Below are positions 21,680 to 34,020 of a stretch of DNA of 58,000 nucleotides, piece by piece. Position numbers and translations under genes: made by a program. Source of the stretch: Adiantum capillus-veneris (Eukaryota > Streptophyta > Polypodiopsida > Polypodiales > Pteridaceae); assembly GCA_014529385.2 (NCBI GenBank), contig CM043965.1, positions 17,997,912-18,055,911 of the forward strand. Direction: 5' to 3'. How positions within the stretch are numbered: the first letter of the stretch is position 1; each line of letters begins with the position of its first letter. The notes beneath the pieces were generated by a model. It was not told the origin of the DNA, searched no databases, and saw only the letters and a program-made list of their open reading frames with translations.

Positions 21680-22489
21680 ATGGCAAGTGTTTCTTTCCCC
21701 ATGTTCAGTGGAAATAAGGGAGAAAATCTCACCACCGACTTTCTGGATGATTTCGACATCGCTTGTGTGGTTTCCAACAAGGATGACGATGCCTCACGAC
21801 TTCAAATTTTTCCTCTACTGATGAAAGTAGAGGCCAAGTCCTGGTACAATGCATTGCCCCAGGCTACCAAGAATGCATGGGATGTGTTACGAGCTGCCTT
21901 TGTAAAGAGGTTTGGTGGAGGCACAACCTCGGAGAAGCTATGGCAGCTATTGACGGAATTGAAGCAGGGAGGTCTTCTAAAGTATGCCACCTACGGGTCC
22001 AAGTTTGTGGACTTATGGGAGAGATGGGTTGCCTCACTGAAGGAAGGTGAAGGAGTGCCTAATTTCCTAAAGAAGGACCGTTTCATTGATGGCCTGTGGT
22101 CGCCGCTTAAGGAGAAGGTGAAGGGAAGATTTCCTGCAACATATGAGTTGGTAGTAGAAGTAGCCCGCCTTAAAGACAAGAAGCTGCACATGCAAGCAAG
22201 AGTAAACAAGTCAGAGGGAACAAGCTCGTTCCAACCAACCTTAGTGACTGCAACAACAACCATTCATAGAGCCCAACCACAAGAGGCATCAGAGGAGCAG
22301 CAAGACCTGCTGAGTCACATCACTACCCAACTAGAGAGTTTATCTGTGCATCTGGTGCAGCAAGGGTATGCACCTGTTAGAAATCCAGAACAAGGAGGAG
22401 GACAATGAAGGCAAAACCAAGAGTACCACTGCTACAATTGCAGGGAAGACGACCATGGTATGTACTACTACCCACATCCAAGGAGGTAG
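21680..22489 (+). pseudogene. gag: Gag of element B, interrupted by one stop
   Basis: The open part is 21680-22408 (242 aa) from an ATG that follows an A-rich leader. A Retrotrans_gag capsid domain spans residues about 10-170, recognised by KSWYNALPQAT, FVKRFGG and FIDGLWSPLKE. TGA at 22406-22408 ends it. The same frame then continues through a zinc-knuckle relative, C-Y-N-C-x4-H-x4, whose last Cys is Tyr, and stops at about 22489. Related gag tail sequence is found in element E. The defects make it non-functional unless read through. Confidence 0.78.
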
Positions 22490-22760
22490 AATTTCAATAG
22501 AGGGGGGAGACAGAATCAGATCTCTCCACCAAGGGCAAGACCACCACCACCCAGGCAACCAGAGCCGATTCCACTGGTCTAGATCCTTCGACCACCTGTA
22601 CAACAATAACCACCACCACAACCTCTCATTCCACCACTACCCCCACCACCTGCTGTAAACTAAGCGGTGAGTGTTATTAGCTTGGAGGCTAAAGGGAAGG
22701 CAAAGGTAGAAGAATCGGTTCAAGAGAAGCACAAAGGGAAAGCAAAAGTACAACAAGTGG

Positions 22761-23597
22761 ATGCTATGGGAGTGCCATGAGGAAGCCTCTCAAAGAGAAG
22801 AGAAAATGAAAGGGAAGGCCGAGTCTAGCAAGCAAGCAGCTAAACCGCGACGGAAGATAGACATCGTGGATTTCTCACTAGGTGAGTATGTTAAACCCTA
22901 TGAATTAGTTCAAGATGTGTTGATGCAGGGCCCAAAGATAACTTGGCCCCAATTACTCCACCTTGCACCAAGAATGAGGAGGCAATGGACAAAAATGGTG
23001 AGTACAAGGAAATCAAGACCAAGGATAGCTGGGGCTATCTCTGGAAGGGGTCTCAACGACATCCTACCAACTATGGATGTCCACATCAAGGGGAAACGAA
23101 TATCAAAAGTCTACATAGATGGTGGCACGCAAATATGCGTCATGAGTGAAAAAATGATGCACCATCTAGGTCTAGAGGTGAGTAGGCCGACACCTTGCCG
23201 AGCCAAAATGGAAAATAATGTAAGAGTGAAATGTGTAGGCATTGTGAATGCGGTCAAAGTAAACGCATTCGATACAGAATTGGAGGTAGACATCTTTGTC
23301 ATGCCACACAAAAGGGAGGGCTACCCTATCATTCTTGGGAGACCCTGGCTCATGGCTATGGAAGCTAAGCAAGATTGGAGCACCGGAATGATTCAGATGA
23401 AGGACGCTAAAGGGAAGTCCATATTCTACGACATGAGAACTGGGAAGCAACGCAACATGATCTTGGAGGCTTCAGAAGATGAGTCCACTAGCGACTTTTC
23501 GTCTACCTCAGGAGAAGAGACAACCACCACTGACGGGAGTGACAGTAGCATTGAAGTGATGGGGGTCATTCTTAAAGACCCAAAAAGATTGACATAA
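22761..23597 (+). CDS. Protease region of element B
   Basis: 278 codons. A Lys-rich N-terminus is followed by a retropepsin-like domain: active site VYIDGGTQICVM near residue 120 (D-G-G) and IILGRPWLM near residue 195. An acidic Ser/Thr-rich tail follows. Element E has an almost parallel ORF (40962-41780, minus). The terminal TAA at 23595-23597 corresponds to a Gln position in E and the frame continues directly into RT. So protease and RT were one polyprotein here, broken by a nonsense change. Confidence 0.8.
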   Translation: MLWECHEEASQREEKMKGKAESSKQAAKPRRKIDIVDFSLGEYVKPYELVQDVLMQGPKITWPQLLHLAPRMRRQWTKMVSTRKSRPRIAGAISGRGLNDILPTMDVHIKGKRISKVYIDGGTQICVMSEKMMHHLGLEVSRPTPCRAKMENNVRVKCVGIVNAVKVNAFDTELEVDIFVMPHKREGYPIILGRPWLMAMEAKQDWSTGMIQMKDAKGKSIFYDMRTGKQRNMILEASEDESTSDFSSTSGEETTTTDGSDSSIEVMGVILKDPKRLT

Positions 23598-23636
23598 TGT
23601 GAAACACCCCCGACAAACCAAGAGGAACCATCAGGT

Positions 23637-24320
23637 ATGCAATCCTTAGAGGATGCAGGTAAATTACAAAGGATGCTCTCAAACGAGTTAACGGATGAAG
23701 AAAGGAAGGAATATGTCTACATGCTGGGTAATTTCACTACACTGTTCGTTGATGGCTATGATAAGATCACAGGAATCACAGTAGTACAACACCACATAAA
23801 ACTCAAGAAAGGCAGCAAACCCGTGGTGCAAAGGCTCAGAAGACTTGGAGTAATCCAACAAGAGGCACTACTTAAAGAAGTGAGGAGTTTGCTACAGGCA
23901 GGTTTCATCTACCTTGTTGAAGACTCAGAATGGGTCTCCCTAGTAGTAGTCACACCAAAGAAGAATGGAAAGTGGAGAGTTTGTGTGGACTATAAACCTC
24001 TCAATGCAGCCACGAAGAGGGATCACTTTCCCCTCACATTCCAGGATGAAATTCTCAATGAAGTGGCGGGTCACGAGCGATACACAGTGTGCCATGGCTA
24101 CTCAGGATACTTTCAGATTAGCATTGCGGAAGAAGACCAGAAGAAGACAACCTTCATCACACCTTGGGGATGCTTTCCTTACAGAGTGATGCCTTTTGGC
24201 CTCACTAACACTCCGGCCACATTTCAGCGCTATGTGACCTTTGTTTTCCAACCCTACTTTGGAACGTCAATACGTGTTTTCATAGATGATTTTGCATCCA
24301 TAGTTCACGAGCCCTCCATT
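23637..24320 (+). pseudogene. Reverse transcriptase N-terminal half of element B, truncated
   Basis: In frame with the protease ORF. Motifs in order: LQAGFIY, SEWVSL, VTPKKNGKWRVCVDYKPLN, HGYSGYFQI, CFPYRVMPFGLTNTPATFQR and FIDDF (the x-D-D catalytic motif). Similarity to element E stops at about 24320, just after the catalytic motif, where a Ty1/copia fragment begins. The thumb, RNase H and integrase are missing. Dead. Confidence 0.8.
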
Positions 24321-24344
24321 TCACCTCCTTGCATGACAACTATG

Positions 24345-24866
24345 TGCATTTCATAGAAAAATGTAATCATGCACATGAAGCTTGGCATGTCCTAAAAAGT
24401 AATTTTTGAGCCCGGGTCAAAATAAGTAAAGTTAGTCTCAAAAGAAAACTTTACAAGATCACTGTGACTGAAGGGAAGGACATTGCTAGCATAGTAAATA
24501 GGCTTAAAATAATTGTCACACAGCTCACTTACATCCAGGCCAAAGTACCAAAAGATGACAAAGTGGTCGTACTTTTAAGTGCACTTCCATCCTCTTATGA
24601 CCAGTTAGTCACCATTCTTGAAGAAAAAGAAGTAGCTCCACCTTTCCAAGATGTCATCAACTCAATTCAATCAATAGATAGAAATCAAGAAGACTCATTA
24701 ACATCATCAGGAGGGGCTTTTGTCACGACATCCTCAAGGCGCAGATATTCTCCATCGACATCATCAACTGGGAGAAAGTGTTATGAATGTGGAAAAATGG
24801 GACAGATAGTGAAAGATTGCTACACAAACAAATCTTGCAACAAATGCGAGAAGAAGGGACACCTCA
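24345..24866 (+). pseudogene. Ty1/copia gag fragment, 5' part
   Basis: From about 24357 the plus strand encodes a copia Gag segment (HEAWHVLKSNF, a TGA, then KVSLKRKLYK and continuing). The clean ORF 24464-24880 shows LLSALPSSYDQLVT, typical of the UBN2/copia gag domain, then a knuckle C-Y-E-C-x4-Q-x4-C (His to Gln) and the first half of a second knuckle, C-N-K-C-x4-H. The second knuckle is cut at 24867 by an inserted element. The upstream end abuts element B RT, so no 5' LTR is present here. Confidence 0.82.
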
Positions 24867-25356
24867 TGTTATGGAATTGATATTTTTATATTTTTGCTAC
24901 AAACGGGAACATGGATGCCCTACAAAATGCCCAACATAACACAATATCTAGCATAAACTGACAAATCTGCATACCTGGAAATTCCCATAGCACATAAACC
25001 ACGAAGTATGCAAGCAAGGCTGAGAGCGAGACAAAGCAAGAGAGCATGTGTAGGCGCACCTCCTAGAGCGGAGTGCTATGCTCGGCACGGAGAGAGAGAA
25101 GAGAGGAGAGGAGAGAAGAATAGTTGCGAGCACTGGGTGCAATCTACCCCCGTGCAAGACTGAGCATTTTCCTCTTGCACGTATTTATTTATAGATTAGT
25201 GAATGCTCAAAATGAATACATATTGACCGGCCGGACAATATTTTGCCATGGCTCATAAAGAGCACTTAAATGATAAAATGTATTATCCTTTCGCATAACC
25301 CTTTGCCTTTTCCACCTGTCAACTGCATAAAATATAAAAATATCAATTCCATAACA
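24867..25356. mobile_element. 490-bp insertion with 28-bp perfect inverted ends (solo LTR or MITE)
   Basis: It starts TGTTATGGAATTGATA and ends with the exact reverse complement. The inverted match extends 28 bp. It splits the second zinc knuckle of the copia gag: the first half ends at 24866 and the Cys-containing half resumes after 25356. Candidate flanking duplication is CCTCA on the left and CCCCC on the right, too diverged to be certain. TG...CA ends suggest a solo LTR. The long perfect inverted repeat is more like a miniature inverted-repeat transposon. No ORF belongs to it. Confidence 0.75.
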
Positions 25357-25470
25357 CCCCCTTTCTCGATGCTACTCAAATGGAGGTAGTAGTAGTGGAG
25401 AAAGCAGCAGTAGTAACAGCAACAACAGAAGTTACATAGACAAGAGACTATCAGAGGATCATCTCACATA
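25357..25470 (+). pseudogene. Ty1/copia gag fragment, 3' part
   Basis: Immediately after the 490-bp insertion the frame supplies Ser-Arg-Cys, the distal Cys of the interrupted knuckle, followed by a Ser/Asn-rich stretch and a stop near 25470. No copia protease, integrase or RT follows. The next recognisable feature is a polypurine tract and LTR, so pol is deleted. Confidence 0.6.
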
Positions 25471-25679
25471 GTAAAGGAGAAAGAAGAAGAAAAAGGCAAG
25501 AGTAAACTTGTCTTCTACAATGACATACTTTGAAGATGCAGCCTCTCTACTTGTAGGGGAGGACTTTTAATTTCTTGTGTGGATTTACCATCCTATGTGG
25601 ATTTTGTCATCCTGTGTGGATACCAACTTATCATCCTTAATGGATATTGCATCTTCAGTATTTTTTCCTAGTCCAAATC
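25471..25679 (+). other. Copia-derived non-coding remnant
   Basis: It contains three near repeats of a 'tgtggat' phrase (25578-25645) and no ORF. It connects the gag remnant to the polypurine tract. Confidence 0.4.
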
Positions 25680-25682
25680 CCA

Positions 25683-25820
25683 AGGGGAGTATTGTAAAGT
25701 GTGGGTTTTATCCTAAAGTCTGAGTGAAAGAGGGAAGAGGGGGAATTATCCCACAAGTAATGGAGTCAAGCTGTAGAGATACTTAAAGCTCATTTCATGA
25801 ATGAATAAACACAACTTCCA
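25683..25820 (+). repeat. Polypurine tract and truncated 3' LTR of the copia family
   Basis: AAGGGGAG followed by TGTAAAGTGTGGG at 25693. About 128 bp (to AACACAACT) match the reverse complement of 27678-27805 with few differences. Beyond 25820 the match ends, so the LTR is truncated. The two copies are inverted relative to each other about 1.9 kb apart. Confidence 0.78.
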
Positions 25821-27470
<1,650 letters not shown>

Positions 27471-27481
27471 GCTCTGATACC
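27471..27481 (-). promoter_or_regulatory. Primer binding site, initiator tRNA-Met type (copia)
   Basis: The minus strand reads GGTATCAGAGC, four bases after the CA end of the adjacent LTR. This is the core of the tRNA-iMet complementary site typical of Ty1/copia. Confidence 0.85.
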
Positions 27482-27484
27482 TTT

Positions 27485-27805
27485 TGATGGGAATGGGATC
27501 ATGCTAGCTAAGGTGGATGAAAGGTAAACATTCTGCACACAAGTGAGTGTGTGTTGGCTAGATTATCACTCAAGCAAATTAGTTTCCAAGATCAATTAAC
27601 TTGGACTCATAAACACGGTCTTGAGTATTTGCTAATCCATCACAAGCTCACCATAAACGAGGGACATGTAATGCAAAATAGAGTTGTGTTTATTCATTCA
27701 TGAAATGAGCTTTAAGTGGCTCTACAGATTGACTCCATTACATGTGGGATAATTCCCCCTCTTCCCTCCTTCACTTAGACTTTAAGACAAAACCCACACT
27801 TTACA
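27485..27805 (-). repeat. 5' LTR of a Ty1/copia element, minus strand
   Basis: 321 bp, minus strand TGTAAAGTGTGGG to CCCATCA, next to a tRNA-iMet primer site. Its first about 128 bp recur at 25693-25820 on the plus strand. No internal coding region of this copy survives in the window. Confidence 0.82.
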
Positions 27806-28499
27806 ATCACTTTTGAGTGCATGGGCTTGTTCCATAGGTCGTATAGATCCACCCTGCTCAATTTGGATTGGTTTGGAGTCAAGTTGTGGCCATATGTCAA
27901 AAATGATGCTTTGTGCACCTTCAAGCCATTTTCTAATGCCATAGGCATCTTTTGATGTTTTCCCAAGACCCAACTAAGTCCATTATTTATATACTTCATA
28001 TAAAAGCCCCTTGTTAAGTAATAACATTTTTTTGACACTTTGCAAAAATTGAGATTCTTATCTATAGACCTCGTGGACCCTGGTCAAAATGGTCATATGA
28101 GCTTATAGGAGTGCTCTATAGGTATATAGTTAGTATATAGACAGGTACCTTTAGATTTATCTCAGCACGTGATCAAAGGCAATAGGTCCAAATAAGAGAT
28201 GGTCTAGCAAAGAGCGATGCCAGTTAATGGAGCTTAAAAGACATTAGGGTTAGCTTCATTAAAGACCTGCAAAGGTTAGCATTAAAAGTCCTTAGAGTCT
28301 GTTAGACCTTAGTCATGCTAAGCATGTGCGTGAGGTGCTTGAGCTGACTAAGGTGCTTGAGGTGCTTGTCGTGCACTTGAGTTGATTAAGGGGCTTGAGG
28401 TGTTTGTTTCATCTAATGTGCTTAAGGGGTGAGGTGTTCCAAAGTCAAAAAAATCCCTACACAAGGGGGGGCGATCCCTTCAAGTAGGGGCATGAGAGA
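27806..28499. other. Unassigned stretch with short imperfect repeats
   Basis: Around 28325-28440 there is a degenerate array of phrases like AGGTGCTTGAG. ORFs such as 27775-28038 (minus) lie across the copia LTR and are not real. Nothing else recognised. Confidence 0.45.
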
Positions 28500-29420
28500 G
28501 AACAAACACACACTAACTCAAGGCAAGCCCAAGACCTAAGAGGCAACAAGGACACATGTCAAGCACTTACACATGTTGCCCTCGTGTATTGCATAAAGCC
28601 TATTGGTTGACCTCTAAAGGGTCCAATGAGAATTTAGTTTATTCAATTAATTGTTTAAGCATTCCTCAAGCCCTCTCTCTCAAAGGGGAAAGGAGGACAA
28701 TTGTCCAAATGCTACCATGGTTTCATGATATGTCTAATGCATGTGATTGGATAGTCTAGAGAAGGTCCAATCAACTTCAAGCTCGAGCTAGGAAGAGGGG
28801 TCGATCCAAGCAAGGAGGGGGATAGCTTGACCGTATATACTCTCTCTCTCACTCACACACACACTCATTCTCATGGTGTGTTGAGCAAGAACTCCATCCC
28901 CTTCTCCAATCTTGAGAATTTGAGGGCCTACACCAACAACTCTAGGCTATGGAGTGCAAATCCAACCAAGAGCCATGCTCTAAAGTGCAAGCTTGCCATC
29001 TTCTTCATCTCCATTACTATGCTAAGCTACAAGAGTAACACAAGTGAGGAGATTATTTCTTTCTCGTATGTTACTTCTTCTTCCTCTTCCCTACCCTCAT
29101 TCCTTGCTAGCTCTCTCCACCTTCGAAGGGGTTTGAGGTCTGCGAACTGAGGCTGAGGACAAGTTAATGTTTTCATTAGATTAAGTTATGGGCATAATTG
29201 TGGTGCATGAAGCTCTCTATCTTCATTGCACCATCAAGGTCTCAAGGAACACACAGCTTGTATTGTACCAAGTCTCTCTTTATGGGAGAAGCAATAATAC
29301 AAAAGCCTTCTGGAGGGGGGATTGGCTCCACATAAATCCGGTCCTCAATTGTTGTCAAGTTCTCTAATTCTCTCTCTTGCAAAGTATTTTTCATGCCAAG
29401 TTAATTAAGTATCATGGTTA
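28500..29420 (+). repeat. LTR-like sequence, probably Ty1/copia
   Basis: The stretch has the texture of a plant copia LTR: a possible TATA (GTATATAC near 28833), CT/CA-rich leader-like sequence, then near 29255-29345 an R/U5-type segment (GAAGCAATAATAC followed by CACATAAATCCGGTCCT). No second copy or primer site is visible here, so the ends are unknown. Confidence 0.4.
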
Positions 29421-29689
29421 TGTTACTATCTTTAATCAATTTCTCACTCTATTTTCTCAAACTATTCTCATAAAAATGCTCACTACAGCTCTCTAACGTC
29501 CGATATTCTCAATATTCATAGTCCAATTCTGTTACACACTCTCTCTCTAAGGAGCCTTCCCCTACAATGCAGTTGAGTCATGTTTTCTGTTTTTCCTCCT
29601 CCTCCAATGCAAAAACTTCTCTTTTTTCTTCTCTCTCTGCGATTCCTATGGTTGTACTCTCTCTCTCTCTCTCTCTCTCTCGGCATCGC

Positions 29690-29855
29690 TATGTCGATAC
29701 AGGAAGGTCGCTATGAGCGTCGCTATAATGGTCGCTATATGCATCACTATATAGAGAAGCCTATAGCGACGATCATAGCAACGTTTACACGCCACCTATA
29801 GCAACGCTGTAGAGCCTTATATAATGACGATCATAGCGACGCCGGAGAGAAATTT
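29690..29855. repeat. CACTA subterminal repeats, left side
   Basis: Repeated GTCGCTAT on one strand then ATAGCGACG/ATAGCAACG on the other, forming an internal inverted arrangement. These are typical binding-site-like arrays near CACTA ends and resemble 36000-36125. Confidence 0.75.
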
Positions 29856-30760
29856 TTTTTGGTTCAATGCCCTACCACCCATCAACTATATTGAATGTTA
29901 TAATAATTGAGTAAACCTAAATGAATCCAAGATAAGCCTAGATTCACCTTTGAAAGAAAGTGCAAGCTTAGATATAGACCCAAAGTAGTCACCCACAAGA
30001 CAAAATAACCATTAACTCCATCATCCATAATATTGTTTGCAGAATAAAGCTACAAAACTGACAAAAGTAAATTGATGAAAGTAAATCAATGACAATTGTA
30101 CACATCATAGGAAAAATCACTTGATTGTTAAACTTTGCAAATGTAATAGTTACAACACCATTGTCATTATTGAAAAAATATACATGGTTTTCAAAAAGAC
30201 ATATAAACGTCATCTCATGATACATATGCTATGACAAAAGGAAACTAATGGTGTCTCATTATGCAAAATTTGGACTCACAAAAAGAATCTTCTAAAATAT
30301 GAGGAATCTCATGGCGTGCTATATATAAGTAGATAGAGCTTGAAGAGGACATTCTAACTGTCAAACCTCCGCCAACTTTGGAGTTTGTTTGCAAAACTTT
30401 ATCCATGCACCCGTTTTGGTAGAGAGAGGTAAAGTCAAACTCCTTAAAGGGCCCCTTTGTGAGTCCAAATTTTGCCTAATGAGACTGACGTCGTCTAATC
30501 AGACGTCTCATCGCATCCAAGTGGCGTATCGGTCGGATTCTACAAAAAAAAACAATAAGACAGCTTTTTGTAAGTATAAACATATGATTTATAAAACAAT
30601 ACAACAAATTGTAAAGAGTAAACCCTAATACTAACCATGCCGCCATGAGAACTCAGAATGTCCATCAGGGCGTTTAAGCCCTTCCTGCCTATGTATTAGC
30701 GCTCGTACGGTGTGGGGTCACGTCATGTCACATCGACCACTGTCAAAACATACAAAGAAT
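29856..30760. other. CACTA internal non-coding sequence
   Basis: AT-rich, downstream of the TnpA-like gene on the minus strand. It includes a short direct repeat around the GACGTCGTCT / CAGACGTCTC phrases near 30485-30510. No ORF supported. Confidence 0.5.
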
Positions 30761-30763
30761 CCA

Positions 30764-31640
30764 TTATGTTAGAATTAAAAAACCCCTAAACCCTAAACTA
30801 TCAAACCTAAAAAGCAATGCAAAAACACTTACAAAATCGGCCTCAAATAATGGCCACCCGTCGCTCCCCAAGTGGTGCGAGCTCCTTACCTCTACTTGCG
30901 CTCTGGCTGCCTCCTTTTGTTGCTTCCACTTGTCGAGATTCTCGCGTGCTGCTTTCTTCTCATTCTTCCAATCTTCTTGGCCAGCCAATCTGGTCTGTTC
31001 CACCCATGCTTAATTGCTTTTTGCACTTCGGAACGCTTGTGCTTGCAGTATTCGCGCATTTGAACCTTCATCCGGTCTTCATTGAAGCGGTCATCCCGTG
31101 TTGAAACGGGAAACTCGTCATGCAGCATGCTGATGACTCTGTCTTTTAAATCACTTGGTACTTCACTCTAGGTGTTTAGTATGTAGTGTCTAAACACCTG
31201 AGAGCAAAGACTGCGCATGCGCGAGATCTCCTTCTTGTCTTTATCATCCAAGATAATGCCGCCGCTAAAGTCGACGGAGTAAGGCAAGCCCTCTTGTCGG
31301 TGACACGTGAACTTGGGTGACCTGACAGGGGTCTTTAGTGGCGTGTCGATGGGGGTACGGACGTCAGGTGTTTCCATTGGAGTCTGGGTCCCGAAGGGAG
31401 GAGTGTCGACTAGAGTGATTCCTAGAGGAGTAGCTAGTGGTGTGTAGCACCTAGGAGTGGCCGTCAACCGTGAAAAACCTGGTGTAGATGGCGATGCCGT
31501 GGCTGGTGTGGGGGTGGGCAAAGAAGGGGAGGGTAAAGAGCCTCGTCGAACACGAGGCGGTGTCGAGGCATCGGCGACGGCATCCCCACAACAACCGCCG
31601 CCGCCACCACTAGAGCGCCGGTGCCTAGACGAGTGTTAAG
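30764..31640 (-). pseudogene. CACTA TnpA-like (Transposase_24-type) gene remnant
   Basis: The minus-strand ORF 31521-31168 starts with a Pro/Thr-rich region of repeated TP motifs (TPLGITLVDTPPF, TPIDTPLKTP) and reads into VFRHYILNT, where TAG at 31168-31170 interrupts. The same frame resumes (31128-30892) with a basic segment including KHKRSEVQKAIKHGW. A third segment in another frame (31003-30764) has DKWKQQKEAARAQ and HHLGSDGWPLF, resembling the end of plant Transposase_24 proteins. I infer one nonsense mutation and one frameshift near 31000, although introns cannot be excluded. The family binds CACTA ends. Confidence 0.62.
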
Positions 31641-31859
31641 ATCATCTCGCTGACATCGAAGCTTCAGAGCGCGCTGAATGCTCCGAAACAGAGAGAGACG
31701 CTAAAGGAGTAGGAATGCGTGATGGTGCTACAAAGCAATGATGTCCACGTACCACTGTCTCTGCTAGGGTGACAAAGAAGAAAGAAACTCATCATCCATA
31801 CCTGCATTAAACACACAAACATTTAATCTTAATATTGAATGAATGGAGAAGAAAACATG

Positions 31860-31862
31860 GAC

Positions 31863-31914
<52 letters not shown>

Positions 31915-31915
31915 G
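31860..31915. repeat. (GA)n plus G-run microsatellite
   Basis: A GA run followed by about 12 G between the two CACTA genes. Confidence 0.9.
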
Positions 31916-31984
31916 ACTCATAAAGGGGGAGGGATTCCTGTGTAGAGAGGTTTCGTTGAATTTTTGTGAATTTGTAAAAGCACT

Positions 31985-32148
31985 GCGCGAAGGTCTGCTC
32001 ATAGAAGTTGCTTGCCCCACCACTAAATCTAATTGATCGGGTGAAAGAGACACTGAGAAGCAGTACTAGTGCTTATTAGTTCTCTTTCACCCGATCAGCT
32101 CAATCTAGCGGTGGGACGAGCAGCATTTATATTGAGCAGACCTTCACG
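31985..32148. repeat. Imperfect 160-bp inverted repeat (hairpin) inside the CACTA element
   Basis: The arms 31985-32065 and 32067-32148 pair with mismatches. The best core is GATCGGGTGAAAGAGA at 32035-32050 against its exact complement at 32081-32096. The outer parts pair through GAAGGTCTGCTC. Both arms, read in their own sense direction, encode a similar S-L-S-P-D-Q-L segment, so this looks like an inverted duplication of an exon-like sequence. A transcript would fold into a long hairpin. Confidence 0.8.
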
Positions 32149-32353
32149 ATTACAACTTCAGTCTCCATCCCACTCGGAGCGCAGTGCTCGTCATCCCTAC
32201 TTGTGAGAACATACTTAGAGCATACGTACCTAGAGTGGATGCAAAGACCATTAAATACAATGACGCATATAGACAGAAATGGACAAAAAGACACATGAAT
32301 ACAATATATAATATAAAATGAAGCTAAATTGTTCAAATACAATATTTATGGAT

Positions 32354-33914
32354 TTAAGAGGTCTCTCTCTCATCCTCGCAAAGCTCAGCATAACTTCCTA
32401 TATCTATATAGAGCTCTCCGTTTAAACAGATGTCCTCCGTTTTATTTTGTAGATCCTCTGCATGCACCCCATAGAGAGTAGCAGCTTGATGCTCGTCTAG
32501 CACCACCTCAGCGGCTTCTGGCTGAGCATCTTCTCCGATCTCCTCCATTGATGCCACTGTGATTGGCACATGGTAGCCTTCATACATCCTTGCAGTACGA
32601 GGGGCTACCTCTATGACGTACCACCAGTTTGATGTTGATTTTATAGGATGAAATATCACCTGCCAGAGCCACATAACTTACACGAGAGCTTCCAAGCACA
32701 TAGATTTTAAAATTGGATGTTAACTATTTACATACTTACTTGTTCACAATGCTCAGGTAGTACAAAAGTGTCTCTTAGGTCAGTCCATTTCTTAGTTGAA
32801 TCCACCTCAAGAAAACCAGACTCTCCTCTATGCACAGTAGCATTGCGACCCTCCATGATTATCTTGAACCATTGCACGTCGAACAAGTCGACAAAAAATA
32901 CTCTATAATCGATCCTCAGAATCTCTTGTAGTGTGCCGAAGTAAGTGAGTTCCGCCACCACGGGATCTGCATCAGGAGACCTTCGTCGACTAGGCTGTTC
33001 AAATTTTTCCATGATTCCACAATCTTGAGTAGAACGCCTTTTGTCGATCCGATATATAATTCGAACTTTACACCATGCTGTTGTGTATGACTTATACTAA
33101 AACCAACAAAGATTATGAGTGGCCGTTCAAACATCTATAAAGTCACTAGTCGTACATTGCAAACTTACCTTGGTCGTGCAACCCCGAGAGTACTCCCACT
33201 TCTCCTCAGTCACTTCTTCACCGCACTGTTGTGCGCTTTTCAATTGGTTGTGCAACCATATTAAGCTCATGAATGTTGGTAGGCTCCCAGAGCCGTCCGA
33301 TAGTGCATTGGTGGTCGTCTTTCCTGTCTCCACTCGCTTCATGCCCTTTGTCGCTCTTGCTTTGCATCCTCATATTGTAAAATCCACTTTTTCATCACTC
33401 GATTGTGAAGCATGCAAAATCGGTTGGTTTTAGCCTCTAGGTCTTCCATCATCTTCTTCTCAACATCGAGATTGCACATGACAATACCAGATATGCGCTC
33501 ATCATCTATGGTTCGCCATAGCGTGTCCCGGGCTTTATCAAATCCGTCTAGCCACTCTCTAATGTACATTGGGGACTTTGATACTAGCCAACCTTCTGCC
33601 ATGCTACCCTCCGGACGTGCCTTCTGACGCACATATCCCTTGAGCGTTTTCATGAAACATTCTAAAAAGAACATCCATCTAGAATGTACTGTGCTAGCTA
33701 TTTCCACCTCATCAACTATGTGAACAAGAAAATGCACCTGAATGGTTAGCATGGTAGTAGGAACGTGTTTCTCAAACATGCATACAACGCAAAGAAACGT
33801 GCTGCAAAGAAACGCGTCTTGTCCGTCGCACAACATGCTTGCATTGATTACAAGGACATAAGATCCTCGTTGAGAGATAGGTGTTTCGGTTGGACGGCCC
33901 CACATCCTCGTCAC
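32354..33914 (-). pseudogene. CACTA TNP2-type transposase, C-terminal part (DUF4218 and DUF4216)
   Basis: Minus-strand segments in order. 33914-33339 (191 aa) matches the DUF4218 region, with VHFLVHIVDEVEIAS, SRWMFFLE, LKGYVRQKARPEGSMAEG. 33342-33127 continues in another frame with PTFMSLIW and EEVTEEKWEY. 33134-32916 holds a GVKFELYIG segment. 33012-32728 matches DUF4216, with LTYFGTLQEILRIDY, VQWFKI and FVLPEHCEQV. 32674-32354 holds the C-terminus with WWYVIEVAPRTARMYEG and an acidic tail ending at TAA. Some junctions are likely introns and some frameshifts. The preceding catalytic Transposase_21 domain is missing. The normal role is nuclear excision and integration of the element. This copy cannot act alone. 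Confidence 0.8.
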
Positions 33915-33986
33915 TACTCATAATGAGGGTAGAAACCTTATAACCTGGACAACAAATTTGATCTTCTTGGCATTCTCCGTCTTTTA

Positions 33987-34020
<34 letters not shown>

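Noticed and set aside
32925-32950. Sequence resembling a CACTA terminus (CACTACAAGAG on the minus strand)
   Set aside because: It is inside the DUF4216 coding segment (F-G-T-L-Q-E-I-L). The match to the terminus is chance, and there are no flanking subterminal repeats.
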